From the IMG/VR virus record IMGVR_UViG_3300006922_000052, positions 1 through 42,479 of that record: 42,479 bases of DNA; one strand, 5' to 3'. The position numbers and the translations under genes are program-made. A model generated the notes under the pieces. The model was given only the letters and a program-made list of their open reading frames with translations. It was not told where the DNA came from and searched no databases. Each line of letters opens with the position of its first letter. Position 1 is the stretch's first letter. The DNA is from a virus. Below, one piece after another: positions 26,762-35,950 of this stretch.

Positions 26762-26965
26762 TTATTCAAATAGTATTATATCGTTAGCTTCTGTAGTCAT
26801 TGGTTCTCCTCCTTCGGTGAAGATAGCTCCGTCTATAACGGGCGTTGCATCCGTGGGTACATCGAATCCATAAAGCTTCTCAAACGCAGGGCGAACCAAA
26901 GCGTTTGGAAGACCGTCAACGATACCGCTGGGTTTCTTCAGTTCAGACGGAAATGTAATCGACAT
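26762..26965 (-). CDS. small protein of unknown function
   Basis: 67 residues, mildly acidic, with PSGIVDGLPNALVRPAFEKL in the N-terminal half. No recognised domain. It overlaps the upstream gene by one base and is followed after 2 nt by the fibre-like gene, so it is translated with structural genes and is probably virion-associated. Confidence 0.65.
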   Translation of the reverse strand: MSITFPSELKKPSGIVDGLPNALVRPAFEKLYGFDVPTDATPVIDGAIFTEGGEPMTTEANDIILFE

Positions 26966-27276
26966 TACAGCGAGTCAGTAGTTCCTGTTGCGAATACGCT
27001 TATAGCGCCGTTAGCAATTGGATCGACCTTTGCACGGATCTTTTCGTAGTGACCGTGGTCGTCTCTTATTACTTTGTTACCTACGGCGGTGACAGCTTCG
27101 CTGTGAATGGTTCGCCAGTCAGCGCCTATATAAGCTTGTACATCTACAGTAGCGCTCGTCGAAGTTGAGGCTACGGTAAACGTCCAGCCTTTCGAGCGTT
27201 CAACGCTGAAGGACGAGCCCGTCGAAGCGGCGGTGACACCGTCTGCGAGCGTGATCTTCTGGAGTGATTTTAACAT
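26965..27276 (-). CDS. small beta-rich structural-type protein
   Basis: 103 residues, rich in Ser, Thr and Val in alternating pattern (WTFTVASTSTSATVDVQAYI), predicting a beta sandwich. Composition and context suggest a small head or tail decoration protein. The next gene starts on the last base of its stop codon. No enzymatic motif is seen. Confidence 0.65.
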   Translation of the reverse strand: MLKSLQKITLADGVTAASTGSSFSVERSKGWTFTVASTSTSATVDVQAYIGADWRTIHSEAVTAVGNKVIRDDHGHYEKIRAKVDPIANGAISVFATGTTDSL

Positions 27277-27299
27277 AGTTAGTCTTTCTAGTTTATTAG

Positions 27300-27506
27300 T
27301 TACTTAGGTAAATTAACACCTGTTCCTTGGTAGTTACCGCCCATCGAGGGACGTGTAAGTTGTGCAGTTCCACGGCGTCTACGGCTCTTACTTCCTTGAC
27401 GCTTGTTAGCGGGCTTCGCTACCGCCGCTGTTTGCATAGGCGGAGGAGGAGACGCTGGACGCGGTGGAGGATCTTTAGGTTCGGGAACGTCAGGAGCTAT
27501 GCACAT
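27300..27506 (-). CDS. small Pro-rich, basic protein (virion-associated type)
   Basis: 68 residues: MCIAPDVPEPKDPPPRPASP followed by a basic Lys/Arg block (KPANKRQGSKSRRRRGTA) and a short tail ending in GTGVNLPK. A Met-Cys start with a Pro-rich N terminus and short basic end is common in small phage proteins encoded before the portal. Possibly a lipoprotein-like or head-completion factor, but no signal peptide or lipobox is present. Unknown function. Confidence 0.65.
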   Translation of the reverse strand: MCIAPDVPEPKDPPPRPASPPPPMQTAAVAKPANKRQGSKSRRRRGTAQLTRPSMGGNYQGTGVNLPK

Positions 27507-27514
27507 AATAGTAA

Positions 27515-27718
27515 TTAATCTTTCGGTGTGATGAGTGTCGTATGTTGTTCATCATAAACGTCTATGAGAAACTCAACGACTTGGCGGCGTCCCACTTTTA
27601 TCCATATGTCACGGTCGTCATCCTTGGGATCAGGACAGCGAGAAGGGAATCGGTCGTCTAAGACGTCGATTAAATCCTTGCTTAAATCGGGAAGTTTTCT
27701 TTCGATAGGGACTGCCAC
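27515..27718 (-). CDS. small conserved protein, unknown function
   Basis: 67 residues with KDLIDVLDDRFPSRCPDPKD and GRRQVVEFLIDVYDEQ. Similar short proteins lie between the exonuclease and portal in marine T7-like phages. Its ATG directly follows the exonuclease stop with no gap. Function unknown. Confidence 0.65.
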   Translation of the reverse strand: MAVPIERKLPDLSKDLIDVLDDRFPSRCPDPKDDDRDIWIKVGRRQVVEFLIDVYDEQHTTLITPKD

Positions 27719-28576
27719 TTATACCCCCTCTAATGGATCAAACGGATTAGGTCGAGCTAAATCTTCACTTAATTCACCAGTTACTTTGTGCATGATTGCG
27801 CTGTACTTTCTTTTCTTTTGAGCGTCCCAACAGTCAGGCATCCATAGATTCTTTATCTGTTTCCACCTGTGATTGTAGTTAACATTACGCATTAGATACG
27901 CCATCCAAGCGTTCATAAGCGCGTCGTGTTCGGTTAGTCCCGCCTTTGTATACGCCGCCATTACCGTGTCCCAAGTCGCACCGTCGTTGTCTAACATGCG
28001 CACGGCTCTTACTGTTCCTATTCCTGGTACGCCTTTGTATCCGTCAACGGGATCACCCGCTATGGTTTGCATAAGGTGATACTTATCAGCATCTTCCGTC
28101 GATACTTCGTGCATCTCATCGCGATTAAAGTCGTAGAAGTTACACGGTACTGACTTGAAGTCTTTATCGATTGATACAATGATCCGTCTGTCTTGGCGAT
28201 TAGGACGTTCGGTAGCTAGGATAGAAAGAACATCGTCTGCTTCTAAGTTAGGATAGGTAACAGTTCCGTATTCTTCGGTCATCCAATCCCGAATAGGACT
28301 AAGACCAATCGGTGCAAACTTAGACCGTCTGTTCGCTTTGTATTGCGGGTTAAGCTTACGACGGAAGTTATTCTTATCGGATATAGCTAGGATGAAATCA
28401 TCAGCGTCTGTCTTGCGTTTAAACATTTCCAAGCGTTCGACTATCCAGTTCTTAGCGAGAGATAGATCGGTATGTACCGTCCATAGTTCTTCCTCCCATT
28501 GAATGTTAGCTTGTGCGGTGAATGCTGATTGGTACGCCAGTACATCGGCGTCTATAAGTAATGTCGTTTTATTCAT
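27719..28576 (-). CDS. 5'-3' exonuclease (T7 gp6-like, FEN family)
   Basis: 285 residues, near T7 gp6 (300). Metal-binding acids are visible in LLIDADVLAY (Asp9, Asp11), YPNLEADDVLSI and IVSIDKDFKSVP. The helix-hairpin-helix region reads AGDPVDGYKGVPGIG. It degrades host DNA and removes RNA primers during phage replication and recombination. Its start overlaps the 3' end of the PD-(D/E)XK gene by 4 bp (ATGA). Confidence 0.95.
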   Translation of the reverse strand: MNKTTLLIDADVLAYQSAFTAQANIQWEEELWTVHTDLSLAKNWIVERLEMFKRKTDADDFILAISDKNNFRRKLNPQYKANRRSKFAPIGLSPIRDWMTEEYGTVTYPNLEADDVLSILATERPNRQDRRIIVSIDKDFKSVPCNFYDFNRDEMHEVSTEDADKYHLMQTIAGDPVDGYKGVPGIGTVRAVRMLDNDGATWDTVMAAYTKAGLTEHDALMNAWMAYLMRNVNYNHRWKQIKNLWMPDCWDAQKKRKYSAIMHKVTGELSEDLARPNPFDPLEGV

Positions 28577-28971
28577 TTGTTGTAATAGATACTCCAGTTG
28601 TTTTGGTATGGTTTGAATCGTGATTGGCTTGGTTTGTCGGGGTATAAGCGAATGGTTTTGCCTGTTACTTTATCGCGAGGAAGCGTCCACCACTCCTTTA
28701 GCGGAATAATATAAATAGCTACCACATCAACACTGTCGGGCATTGCGGCCTTATTCGCGCTCCCTGACGCTGTGTTTACGTTGTAGCTGTTGTTCTCTTT
28801 GTAGGATGTGGATTTAACTTGAACCTTTAGATCACCTGCGGGGCAATGAACGATGAAGTCCCAAGGCATAGGTGTCGTCGTTGGGTGTGGTTCGAAGTCT
28901 CGTTCTAAGCATTCGGCTATGAATAACGTTTCAGCTATCCAACCTATTCGCTGTGCGTTTGAAGAGGGCAT
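28573..28971 (-). CDS. PD-(D/E)XK nuclease-like protein
   Basis: 132 residues. The order Glu14 (GWIAETLFIAECLE), Asp38 in PWDFIVHC, then KVQVKSTSYKE with Gln51 and Lys53 fits the small PD-(D/E)XK nuclease fold seen in Holliday-junction resolvase-like and intron-associated enzymes. The gene lies between DNA polymerase and the gp6-like exonuclease with a 6-nt spacer, so it probably acts in replication, recombination or host DNA breakdown. The substrate is not known. Confidence 0.7.
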   Translation of the reverse strand: MPSSNAQRIGWIAETLFIAECLERDFEPHPTTTPMPWDFIVHCPAGDLKVQVKSTSYKENNSYNVNTASGSANKAAMPDSVDVVAIYIIPLKEWWTLPRDKVTGKTIRLYPDKPSQSRFKPYQNNWSIYYNK

Positions 28972-28977
28972 CGTACA

Positions 28978-30861
28978 TCAATGTGTATCCGCCCAGTTCG
29001 CTCCTATCTTGTACTCTCCATCTAGCGGACATCGCATCTTCAATACTTCTCCCGCCTTTTGAATCGCCCTGACAGCGCATTCTCCGTAGCTCTCGCTATA
29101 GTCAGGTAGTACCTCGGCTTGGAACTCGTCGTGGATGTTCGCCACAAAAGCGTATTCCCTGCCGATGGCTAGACCGCTGGCAGTCAGGTGGTTATGTAAC
29201 AGGATCAAAGCTTGCTTCATCACCACGGCTCCAGCGCTTTGTAACAGCGTGTTCAACGCCGAGTGTTCGGATCGTATAGGTAGGATGCGTCCGTCTAATC
29301 CCTTTAGGAATCCGCTACGCTTTACCTTTTGTTCGACCGCTTGCTTCAATCCATTCAACGCTGGTAACGACGCTAAGAACTTACGCTTCAACAACTTACC
29401 TTCGCGTGAAGAACCGCCGACGATCTCACCAATCTTTGCGTCCCCTGCCCCATATAAAAATGCGTAAATAAACGTCTTAGCTTGGTCACGTGTTTCCAAT
29501 CCCGCCGCCGTTTGGTTCACGGTATGGATGTCACCTGTCAGTAGTTCCTGTGCGTATTGACCGCCGTCAAAGCCCGCTAGGTAGTGCGCTAGCATACGCA
29601 GTTCAAGACCGCTGGCATCGCACCCGACAAGGGCGTATCCGTCGGACGCTTTGAACAAGCTTCTACACTCCGTACCATACGGCGCCCGAACGGCGGGGAC
29701 TTGAGCAACGTTAGGATAGCTATGAGTACAACGTCCCGTGACTGCGCCGTTGGTGTTTACCCGACCGTGGATACGTCCGTTCTTAGCGAGCTTTAACCAT
29801 GCGTTGTCGCCTTCAGCTAACATGCCTAATCGTTTCACAACCATCAGATACTCAAGGAGTTGGTCAGCGGATGGATGCTTTACTGATTTAAGCACGGCTT
29901 CATCGATCTTAGGTTTACCGTCAGGCGTGAAGTGAACGGGCTTCCATCCAAGTTCTTTCAATCGATCTGCTATCTGATCCCTACTTCCTGGGTTGAACGG
30001 TATGGACTTAGTCTTGTTGCCTAGTTTAGTCGCCTTGTTAGCGAGCGCTTGGGTCTGTCCTTCGTCCTTTAACATGCGCTTTAAAGCGACCTTGGTTTCG
30101 CCGAAGTATTCTTTACCGTCGATCTTTACCAAGTACCCGCTGGGTGTCTTCATCTCTTCAACAACAGGCGGGAATGTCTTCTGTAATTCATCGGTCAGTT
30201 CAGCGCGACGTGATGTCAATGTCATCGCTAGGTCTTCAGCTTTCGCTTTGTCAAACGAGATCCCACGGAACTCTTGCGCTCTCATCAACCGTGCAAACGC
30301 ATGTTCGATGTTAAGCATCCGTGTGTCAGGCTCTTGTTCACGTAGGTGCTTGCCGATTCCAACGGTGACATACACATCTGCTTCACAGTATTCCTGCATC
30401 TCAGGTGTGAACTTATCAAACGCTCCTTCTTGTTCGCCGAAGTCGAGCTTGAACACGCCGCCTAATCGGTGTCCCCACGCCTTTAACGAGTGACTACCGA
30501 TCAGTTCCTTCGGGTAGTTCTCCCGTGCTATGTCGGTGCTACGGATGTCGCTGTGTACCGCACGGCTGGTGACAAGTGTATCAAGGATGCGTGCCTGTGG
30601 TGACCAGTTGTACAGCTTTTGAAGCGCGGGTATATCGAAGCCTATGACGTTGTGACCAACGATTGTATCGGCGTTATCAAGCTCGTTTAAACCTGTAGGT
30701 ATACCGTCGTATCCATCGGTGTTGCTAAATGTAACAGTCTTCTGCATCACGGGATCGAAGATACTCAAGCAATGAACGGTGTGTAGATCGCTGAATGTTG
30801 AGAAGTCTTCAAGACCGTTTGTCTCGATGTCGAAGTACAGAGTTTTGTTTGGTCTATTCAT
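28978..30861 (-). CDS. DNA polymerase, family A (T7 gp5-like)
   Basis: 627 residues, shorter than T7 gp5 (704). The N-terminal exonuclease has YFDIETNGLE (Asp11, Glu13) and GHNVIGFDIPAL. Polymerase motif A is VGCDASGLELRMLAHY (Asp415). Motif B is AKTFIYAFLYGAG (Lys462, Tyr466); the tyrosine is at the position linked to dideoxynucleotide acceptance in T7. Motif C is VANIHDEFQAEV (His577-Asp578). The shorter length suggests a reduced thioredoxin-binding or thumb insertion, which should be checked by alignment. Confidence 0.97.
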   Translation of the reverse strand: MNRPNKTLYFDIETNGLEDFSTFSDLHTVHCLSIFDPVMQKTVTFSNTDGYDGIPTGLNELDNADTIVGHNVIGFDIPALQKLYNWSPQARILDTLVTSRAVHSDIRSTDIARENYPKELIGSHSLKAWGHRLGGVFKLDFGEQEGAFDKFTPEMQEYCEADVYVTVGIGKHLREQEPDTRMLNIEHAFARLMRAQEFRGISFDKAKAEDLAMTLTSRRAELTDELQKTFPPVVEEMKTPSGYLVKIDGKEYFGETKVALKRMLKDEGQTQALANKATKLGNKTKSIPFNPGSRDQIADRLKELGWKPVHFTPDGKPKIDEAVLKSVKHPSADQLLEYLMVVKRLGMLAEGDNAWLKLAKNGRIHGRVNTNGAVTGRCTHSYPNVAQVPAVRAPYGTECRSLFKASDGYALVGCDASGLELRMLAHYLAGFDGGQYAQELLTGDIHTVNQTAAGLETRDQAKTFIYAFLYGAGDAKIGEIVGGSSREGKLLKRKFLASLPALNGLKQAVEQKVKRSGFLKGLDGRILPIRSEHSALNTLLQSAGAVVMKQALILLHNHLTASGLAIGREYAFVANIHDEFQAEVLPDYSESYGECAVRAIQKAGEVLKMRCPLDGEYKIGANWADTH

Positions 30862-30866
30862 GTAGT

Positions 30867-32489
30867 TTAGAACGGATGATTCTCACCCATCGCTTGATCG
30901 TTATTAAACATAGTTGCATTAGTCTCATTTAATCTTCCTGTCTTTTGATCGAAGTGTAGTGTCCCTGCTAGTCCCGTCTCTCCACAGAAACGGTTCTTCA
31001 GTACGCGTAGCCTCGTTTGGTTAGAGTCGGCTTGATCGGATTGTTGGTTTCGTTCCAACCCAATCACCATGTCCGACAGTTGTGGTATGGCGTGTGATCC
31101 ACGGAGATGAGCGAGGCTTGTTACCTCTCCCTCTTCGTGTCCCTTGCCAGGTGGTCGTTTAAGATGACTGACTAAGACCATCCCGCATTGCGTCTCTTCG
31201 ACAAGCGATCTTAGACGGGTCATTGTATTGTCGATCAATCGACGTTCGTCGTCGCCGTCAAAGCCGCTGACTACAATCGATAGATGGTCTAGGAAGATCC
31301 ACTTACAGCCCAGTCCTTTGCATAGGTATCTGACACGGTTAAGTAGATTGTCGCTGTCACAACTTCCGAAGTGATCGTAGGTAAAGAAGCGTCCGTTCCC
31401 TACCGTCTCTTCGAACGATGGGCGTAGCGCCTCATGGTGGATGTCTTGTTCAAGATGTAACTGTCTACCTTCGTGCAGTCCCATGATGCCAAGAGCCGTG
31501 CGTCTGACGCTCTCTTCAAGCGCGATGTAACCGACTGTCTCTCCCTGTTGTAACAAGTGGTAAGCTACCTCACGACAGAACAGAGACTTCCCAATCCCAC
31601 TACCCGCGCAGATCGTAACGAGTTCTCCTCGGCGTATACCATGCGTCATGTTGTTCAAGTTGTCGTAAGGGTACGGTTGAGACTCGGCGTTGTTTACCTC
31701 GACTATCTTGTCCCATAGTTCTTCCGCTCCAACGATTCCATCAGGGCGATAGTCACGCGCTTGCCAAACGGCATCGACTAACTCCTTTGTACGGTTGGCA
31801 ACGACCATATCGTTTGGGTCTTTGAGTGGTAGCTCCGCTATCTTCGCCCGTCCTGGGGTCAGTAACGCCGCACATTCAGTCGCTCCCTTGCGTCCGCTGT
31901 CGTCCATATCAAACATGAAGACAACTTCTTCAAAGCGTTCTAACCAATCGAGCGCTTGAGCGACGTGGTTCTTCCCTGACTGAGCGCCGTGAGGAATAGA
32001 AACGACAGGCCATTTATGTTCGAACGCCTGTGATACAGACAGAGCATCGATCTCACCTTCGGTTACAACGACGCGTCTACCGCCGTCCCTCCATAGATGT
32101 TGACCATACAGTCCGACTAATTCGCCTCGTACTTTGAAGTCCTTGTTTGCAAATCTAATCTTCTGACCGACGAGTTTGCCGTCTCGACTTCGGTAGTTAG
32201 CTACCTGTGCTTGTTCTCCGTCTACCCAAGCTATCTGATAACCCCACTTCTTGCATGTAGCTTCCGTGAGATTACGTCTATTGATAGATGCGTATTCGCC
32301 TGTAACAAACGTAGGTGGTGGTTTGTTTATATCCATATTCGTTTTCGTTGTTGTTGTGGTTGTGTTGTCCGTTGGGAACGTGTGTTCACCGCACGAGAAG
32401 CAATGCGTTTGTCCGCTTATGTATTCGGATCGGGCATCGCTACTACCACAGGATGGACAACGCGTGTGGACTTGCGTGTATTCAGCCAT
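30867..32489 (-). CDS. primase-helicase (T7 gp4-like)
   Basis: 540 residues, near T7 gp4 (566). The N-terminal zinc site uses Cys11, Cys14, Cys30 and Cys33. The TOPRIM motif is VVTEGEIDAL (Glu145) with FMFDMDDSGRKG (Asp194, Asp196). The helicase Walker A is GSGIGKS (296-302), followed by IALEE and WIFLDHLSIV for motifs 1a and 2, and MVLVSHLKRPPGKG. It unwinds the fork and primes lagging-strand synthesis. A poly-Thr linker lies at about residues 43-50. The start lies inside the endonuclease I gene (73-bp overlap). Confidence 0.97.
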   Translation of the reverse strand: MAEYTQVHTRCPSCGSSDARSEYISGQTHCFSCGEHTFPTDNTTTTTTKTNMDINKPPPTFVTGEYASINRRNLTEATCKKWGYQIAWVDGEQAQVANYRSRDGKLVGQKIRFANKDFKVRGELVGLYGQHLWRDGGRRVVVTEGEIDALSVSQAFEHKWPVVSIPHGAQSGKNHVAQALDWLERFEEVVFMFDMDDSGRKGATECAALLTPGRAKIAELPLKDPNDMVVANRTKELVDAVWQARDYRPDGIVGAEELWDKIVEVNNAESQPYPYDNLNNMTHGIRRGELVTICAGSGIGKSLFCREVAYHLLQQGETVGYIALEESVRRTALGIMGLHEGRQLHLEQDIHHEALRPSFEETVGNGRFFTYDHFGSCDSDNLLNRVRYLCKGLGCKWIFLDHLSIVVSGFDGDDERRLIDNTMTRLRSLVEETQCGMVLVSHLKRPPGKGHEEGEVTSLAHLRGSHAIPQLSDMVIGLERNQQSDQADSNQTRLRVLKNRFCGETGLAGTLHFDQKTGRLNETNATMFNNDQAMGENHPF

Positions 32490-32866
32490 GATTTTGGTAT
32501 CGTTTTGTCACAATATTTAATGCCTTTCTTTTCGCACCACATCGCGTAGGTAGTCTTGCTACCCTTGCGAAGTTTGTTCGATGCGTTTTGAAAGCAAAGA
32601 CGGACGTCGAGTTCGGGATGTTGTTCACGAATCAGTAGATGTTTGGTTCGATCCTCGCTCGTCCATAACCCTTTAGTCTCAATGATGATCCCGTTAGGTA
32701 GGATGAAGTCAGGCGTGTACGTTGACATCTTCATGAACTCAATCTTCATACATTCGTATCCGAACTCGACGCCGTTCCGCCTTAAATAGTTGGCGGTCTT
32801 TGCTTCGAATCCAGAACGAAAATTAGAAGTCCGCCGTGAGGGGCGTTGCTTCTTTCTCTTCCGCAT
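32417..32866 (-). CDS. endonuclease I, Holliday-junction resolvase (T7 gp3-like)
   Basis: 149 residues, equal to T7 gp3. Catalytic residues are placed as in T7: Glu21 (RSGFEAKTANYL), Asp53 (YTPDFILPNG), then Glu63 and Lys65 (IIETKGLWT). The basic N terminus (RKRKKQRPSRRTS) can bind branched DNA. It debranches replication intermediates and helps degrade host DNA. It overlaps the SSB gene by 44 bp and the helicase gene by 73 bp, so the three are packed in staggered frames. Confidence 0.95.
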   Translation of the reverse strand: MRKRKKQRPSRRTSNFRSGFEAKTANYLRRNGVEFGYECMKIEFMKMSTYTPDFILPNGIIIETKGLWTSEDRTKHLLIREQHPELDVRLCFQNASNKLRKGSKTTYAMWCEKKGIKYCDKTIPKSWLNTRKSTRVVHPVVVAMPDPNT

Positions 32867-33482
32867 TATTATCGTTGGTAGGTTGGTCTAGGGTTTGTTC
32901 GAAGGTTTCTCCTCCGTGTGTGTATCCCGTTTCTTCCGCCGTGAAATTATGCGTGGAAGCCGCTTCGCTCTTACTTGGCTCAATAAGTTTTAAGATTTGC
33001 ACAGCTTGCGGCTCTAGTCTCACTCCAAAACCACTCGTAGGAACATAGTAAAAGTAAGGTTTAATCCCTATCTTTATCTCACTTCCTGCGCCTATGATTG
33101 GCTTGTTTGTCTTGATAGGAAGTGCGTCTTTATCGAAAAGGGCAACGCTTAATTTATACAGTTCCTTTGTATCTTTTCTAATACCTCCGCCTTTCATCTT
33201 AGTGTCGAGGTAGTGATTACCTTCGTTATCTATTTTAAAAGGCGAGGTGTCTGTCTTCTTAACTTGCTTACCTTCTCGACGACATATTTCATCGTAGGCC
33301 TTTTCATACTCAGGCTGTATCGCCACTTTGTAAGCGTTCCAATCTTCTTCAGACAGCACAAGCTCACATCTATAAGTGCCATGAACTGGGTCGTCGTATT
33401 TTCCGCTAGCGGGTTTAGTTAAATAGCACCAACGTGCTTTACCTTTAGGTGTTGTTATTGTTTTCATATTGTATCGGGTCAT
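32823..33482 (-). CDS. single-stranded DNA-binding protein (T7 gp2.5-like)
   Basis: 219 residues using the ATG at 33482. It is preceded by AGGAG at 33490-33494 with a 7-nt spacer; a longer open frame continues upstream into the RNA polymerase gene but is not supported. Features are TPKGKARWCYLTKPASGKYD at the N terminus, a central beta-rich part (VALFDKDALPIKTNKP) and an acidic end (NNAEEKEATPLTADF) that in T7 contacts polymerase and helicase. It protects single strands and organises the replisome. Confidence 0.92.
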   Translation of the reverse strand: MTRYNMKTITTPKGKARWCYLTKPASGKYDDPVHGTYRCELVLSEEDWNAYKVAIQPEYEKAYDEICRREGKQVKKTDTSPFKIDNEGNHYLDTKMKGGGIRKDTKELYKLSVALFDKDALPIKTNKPIIGAGSEIKIGIKPYFYYVPTSGFGVRLEPQAVQILKLIEPSKSEAASTHNFTAEETGYTHGGETFEQTLDQPTNDNNAEEKEATPLTADF

Positions 33483-33507
33483 TACAGCGCTCCTACGCTT
33501 CGTTTTA

Positions 33508-35925
33508 TTATGCGAAGAAATATTCCGAACCCAGCACCTCAAGTGGATCGAGCGATCCGTAAGGAGGTAGGTCAGGAAGTTCCTTCTCGGTTTGTGTTGA
33601 GATCTCATCCTTGAATTTAAGAAGTAGATCAGGTTGAAAGATTTCGGATGTCGCTTTACGCACAAGAACGCCGAGCTTGTCGCAGTTGGTAGCGTGTGTA
33701 GCGAAGCTGTCGTGTACCATCGCCAATGAATGGATGCCTTGTTCCTTCGCATACACCGCCGTTTGTTGGGCGACTGAAGCGTCAAGGCTATGGACAAAGT
33801 TCGGACTGACTCCGTTTGCCTGACGTCCTTTATCAACGGTGTCTTCTTCCGCTGTCCAACGGACGTAGCAAACGCGCTCCCCAAGGATGGTGTTAATGCG
33901 TTGGGTACGCGTGTTCATGTACCATTGCTTGACGCGGAAACCCATCGGTGTGTGCCATATAACAGGCTTCTGTTCATGTCCGAGTACACGGGCGGTCTCT
34001 TGCATCCACTTCATCACCGCATTAGGACGCTTCAAACACTCGTTCATCGCGCTCCAAACGAGACGACTAAGATAACCAATGGCGATAGGTGCTTCGTATC
34101 CAAACGGATCGAGGTTATCTTTCAAGCATTTCTCAGCGTACCAATCAGCGACGTACTCACGACAGGAGTAACGTGTACCACCGTATGGTTTGACCATGAC
34201 TGGACGCTTGGTTGTCTTACGATCTACTCCAAACTTCAGCCATGCTGATGCCACATGATCGCCTTTCTTGGCGTCTTCAAGTAGCAGTTCATTCACTCGG
34301 TCACTTACAAACTTGTAGAGATCGGCGGGAACGTCGGTAGCAGTGACGTTGGTTGCGGCTCCGCCGATCTCATCACGTCCCAACAGGCTTAGTAATTGAA
34401 TACCATTGTTGGACGCGTCCATTGCGCATGGGAGGCGTGTTTTAAAACCACGACCGCCACAAGCAAGCATGTCACCCCACTCAAAGCAGAAAGCTAGAAA
34501 CTGCCAGGGTTTATCTGCCGCTTGCCACCAGTCGTTGGTCTTAGGATCGGAGTATACTTCATGTATCTCCTTCTTTCTCTTATGTACCCACTCAACTCGC
34601 TCATCAAAAGTGATCTTGTCGTTACCGAAACAGTTCGCCCCGTGTATCGCCAACCAACGGGCGTCTATCTCTGGCTTGAACATCGTTTCCGACTCGCTGA
34701 ATAACAGCATGGACTTCGCTAGGTCTGTACCTTGAGGACTCAGGAAGTAAGGAACGGGATACATCCGTCCACGAAAGTCGATTTGATGGGGATAATAGAA
34801 GTGTTTACCTGCGTACTTCTCTGCCATCCACAACGTCTTGATGATGTGTAAGCGTTGGCTACGCATGGAAAGATTAAGGCGATGAACAGCGGACGCTTTC
34901 CTACCGTACTCCTTACGTGAGTCCTTATCTGTCTCGTACTTCTCCAACCACACGGGTAGCTCGTAGTCTTCACGCCTGCACATCTCCCCGATCTCACGGT
35001 TCGTGTCCCACGCCCATCGAGCGACGTCCATAACGCGGTCATTTACCGTCCACTTGGTCGATTGTACGTGGTTAACGGCGTCTACTACCGTGGGCATGTC
35101 CTTGAACTTGAGGGATCGTAAGTGATCCATGTCGTAGGACTTCACAAATGTTAACGGTGGAAGCCCGTCTGATACGCTGTAACCACCTTTCCAAACAGAC
35201 GTCCAGTTGTTCGGGCTTTCCACCGTTGGTAACCACAAAGGTCTAAGCACTTCGTTATGCTCGTTGTACTCCTGTATCCATTGGAACAGCTCATCCGTTG
35301 CTGACACGTGGTACACGGTACGAGTCGGGTTCTCACCGATCACTTTAAACATGATTAAATGTGTTGTGGTACGGATCAGCTCCAACATCCACGTACCCAT
35401 CGAGACTTTCTCTTTGCGTGTCCATGCTCTCCACGCTTTCATGTTTCCCTTCTTCGTCTCACCACGTGTGTGCCTTTTGTACGCCTCTGTCTTCGCTCGA
35501 TACGAACGGTTAGCGTGTTTCTCAATATCGATAGCGGCGTAGTGAAAAATCTCAGGGCTTTCGTCCCGTAACTCACGCAGTCTTACCTCGTCTTCGATGT
35601 ACGAACAGATGCGAATAGCAGACGATACAAGCGGACGCTTCTCACAGATGCCATCAATCACCGACTTCATCGAGAGCATGGCGATTGTCTCTGGCTCAAC
35701 GTCCCATATCAAAGGCATCCAAAACGGGATGGCATGTGGGTTCTTGCGGTGGTATTCGAAACGCTTTTCAAGCTCCGTTATAAGGATAGGTAGCTTGCTC
35801 CGTAGGATGCGTTGTCCATACGGTGCTTCCGATTCTAAACCGCGTTCACGGGCGGACTGTACCTTACGTCGGTAGCGGGCAATGCCCTGATCTACCATCT
35901 CTAGGTTAAGCTCTAGCTGATCCAT
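33508..35925 (-). CDS. single-subunit RNA polymerase (T7 gp1-like)
   Basis: 805 residues (T7: 883). Catalytic residues map to T7 as follows: Asp503 in CAMDASNNGIQ (T7 Asp537), Arg569, Lys573 and Tyr581 in RKTTKRPVMVKPYGG (T7 Arg627, Lys631, Tyr639), and Asp739 in MVHDSFATHA (T7 Asp812). It ends in YFFA, comparable to the T7 FAFA foot. It transcribes middle and late phage genes from phage promoters. The gene follows attP, the order seen in integrase-bearing marine podoviruses. The shorter length lies mainly in the N-terminal half. Confidence 0.98.
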   Translation of the reverse strand: MDQLELNLEMVDQGIARYRRKVQSARERGLESEAPYGQRILRSKLPILITELEKRFEYHRKNPHAIPFWMPLIWDVEPETIAMLSMKSVIDGICEKRPLVSSAIRICSYIEDEVRLRELRDESPEIFHYAAIDIEKHANRSYRAKTEAYKRHTRGETKKGNMKAWRAWTRKEKVSMGTWMLELIRTTTHLIMFKVIGENPTRTVYHVSATDELFQWIQEYNEHNEVLRPLWLPTVESPNNWTSVWKGGYSVSDGLPPLTFVKSYDMDHLRSLKFKDMPTVVDAVNHVQSTKWTVNDRVMDVARWAWDTNREIGEMCRREDYELPVWLEKYETDKDSRKEYGRKASAVHRLNLSMRSQRLHIIKTLWMAEKYAGKHFYYPHQIDFRGRMYPVPYFLSPQGTDLAKSMLLFSESETMFKPEIDARWLAIHGANCFGNDKITFDERVEWVHKRKKEIHEVYSDPKTNDWWQAADKPWQFLAFCFEWGDMLACGGRGFKTRLPCAMDASNNGIQLLSLLGRDEIGGAATNVTATDVPADLYKFVSDRVNELLLEDAKKGDHVASAWLKFGVDRKTTKRPVMVKPYGGTRYSCREYVADWYAEKCLKDNLDPFGYEAPIAIGYLSRLVWSAMNECLKRPNAVMKWMQETARVLGHEQKPVIWHTPMGFRVKQWYMNTRTQRINTILGERVCYVRWTAEEDTVDKGRQANGVSPNFVHSLDASVAQQTAVYAKEQGIHSLAMVHDSFATHATNCDKLGVLVRKATSEIFQPDLLLKFKDEISTQTEKELPDLPPYGSLDPLEVLGSEYFFA

Positions 35926-35950
35926 CGTTTCTGTTTTTGTTTGTGGTTGT

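Noticed and set aside
33483-33884. N-terminal extension of the SSB gene
   Set aside because: It overlaps the RNA polymerase gene, has no SSB-like sequence, and a good ribosome site precedes the internal ATG at 33482.
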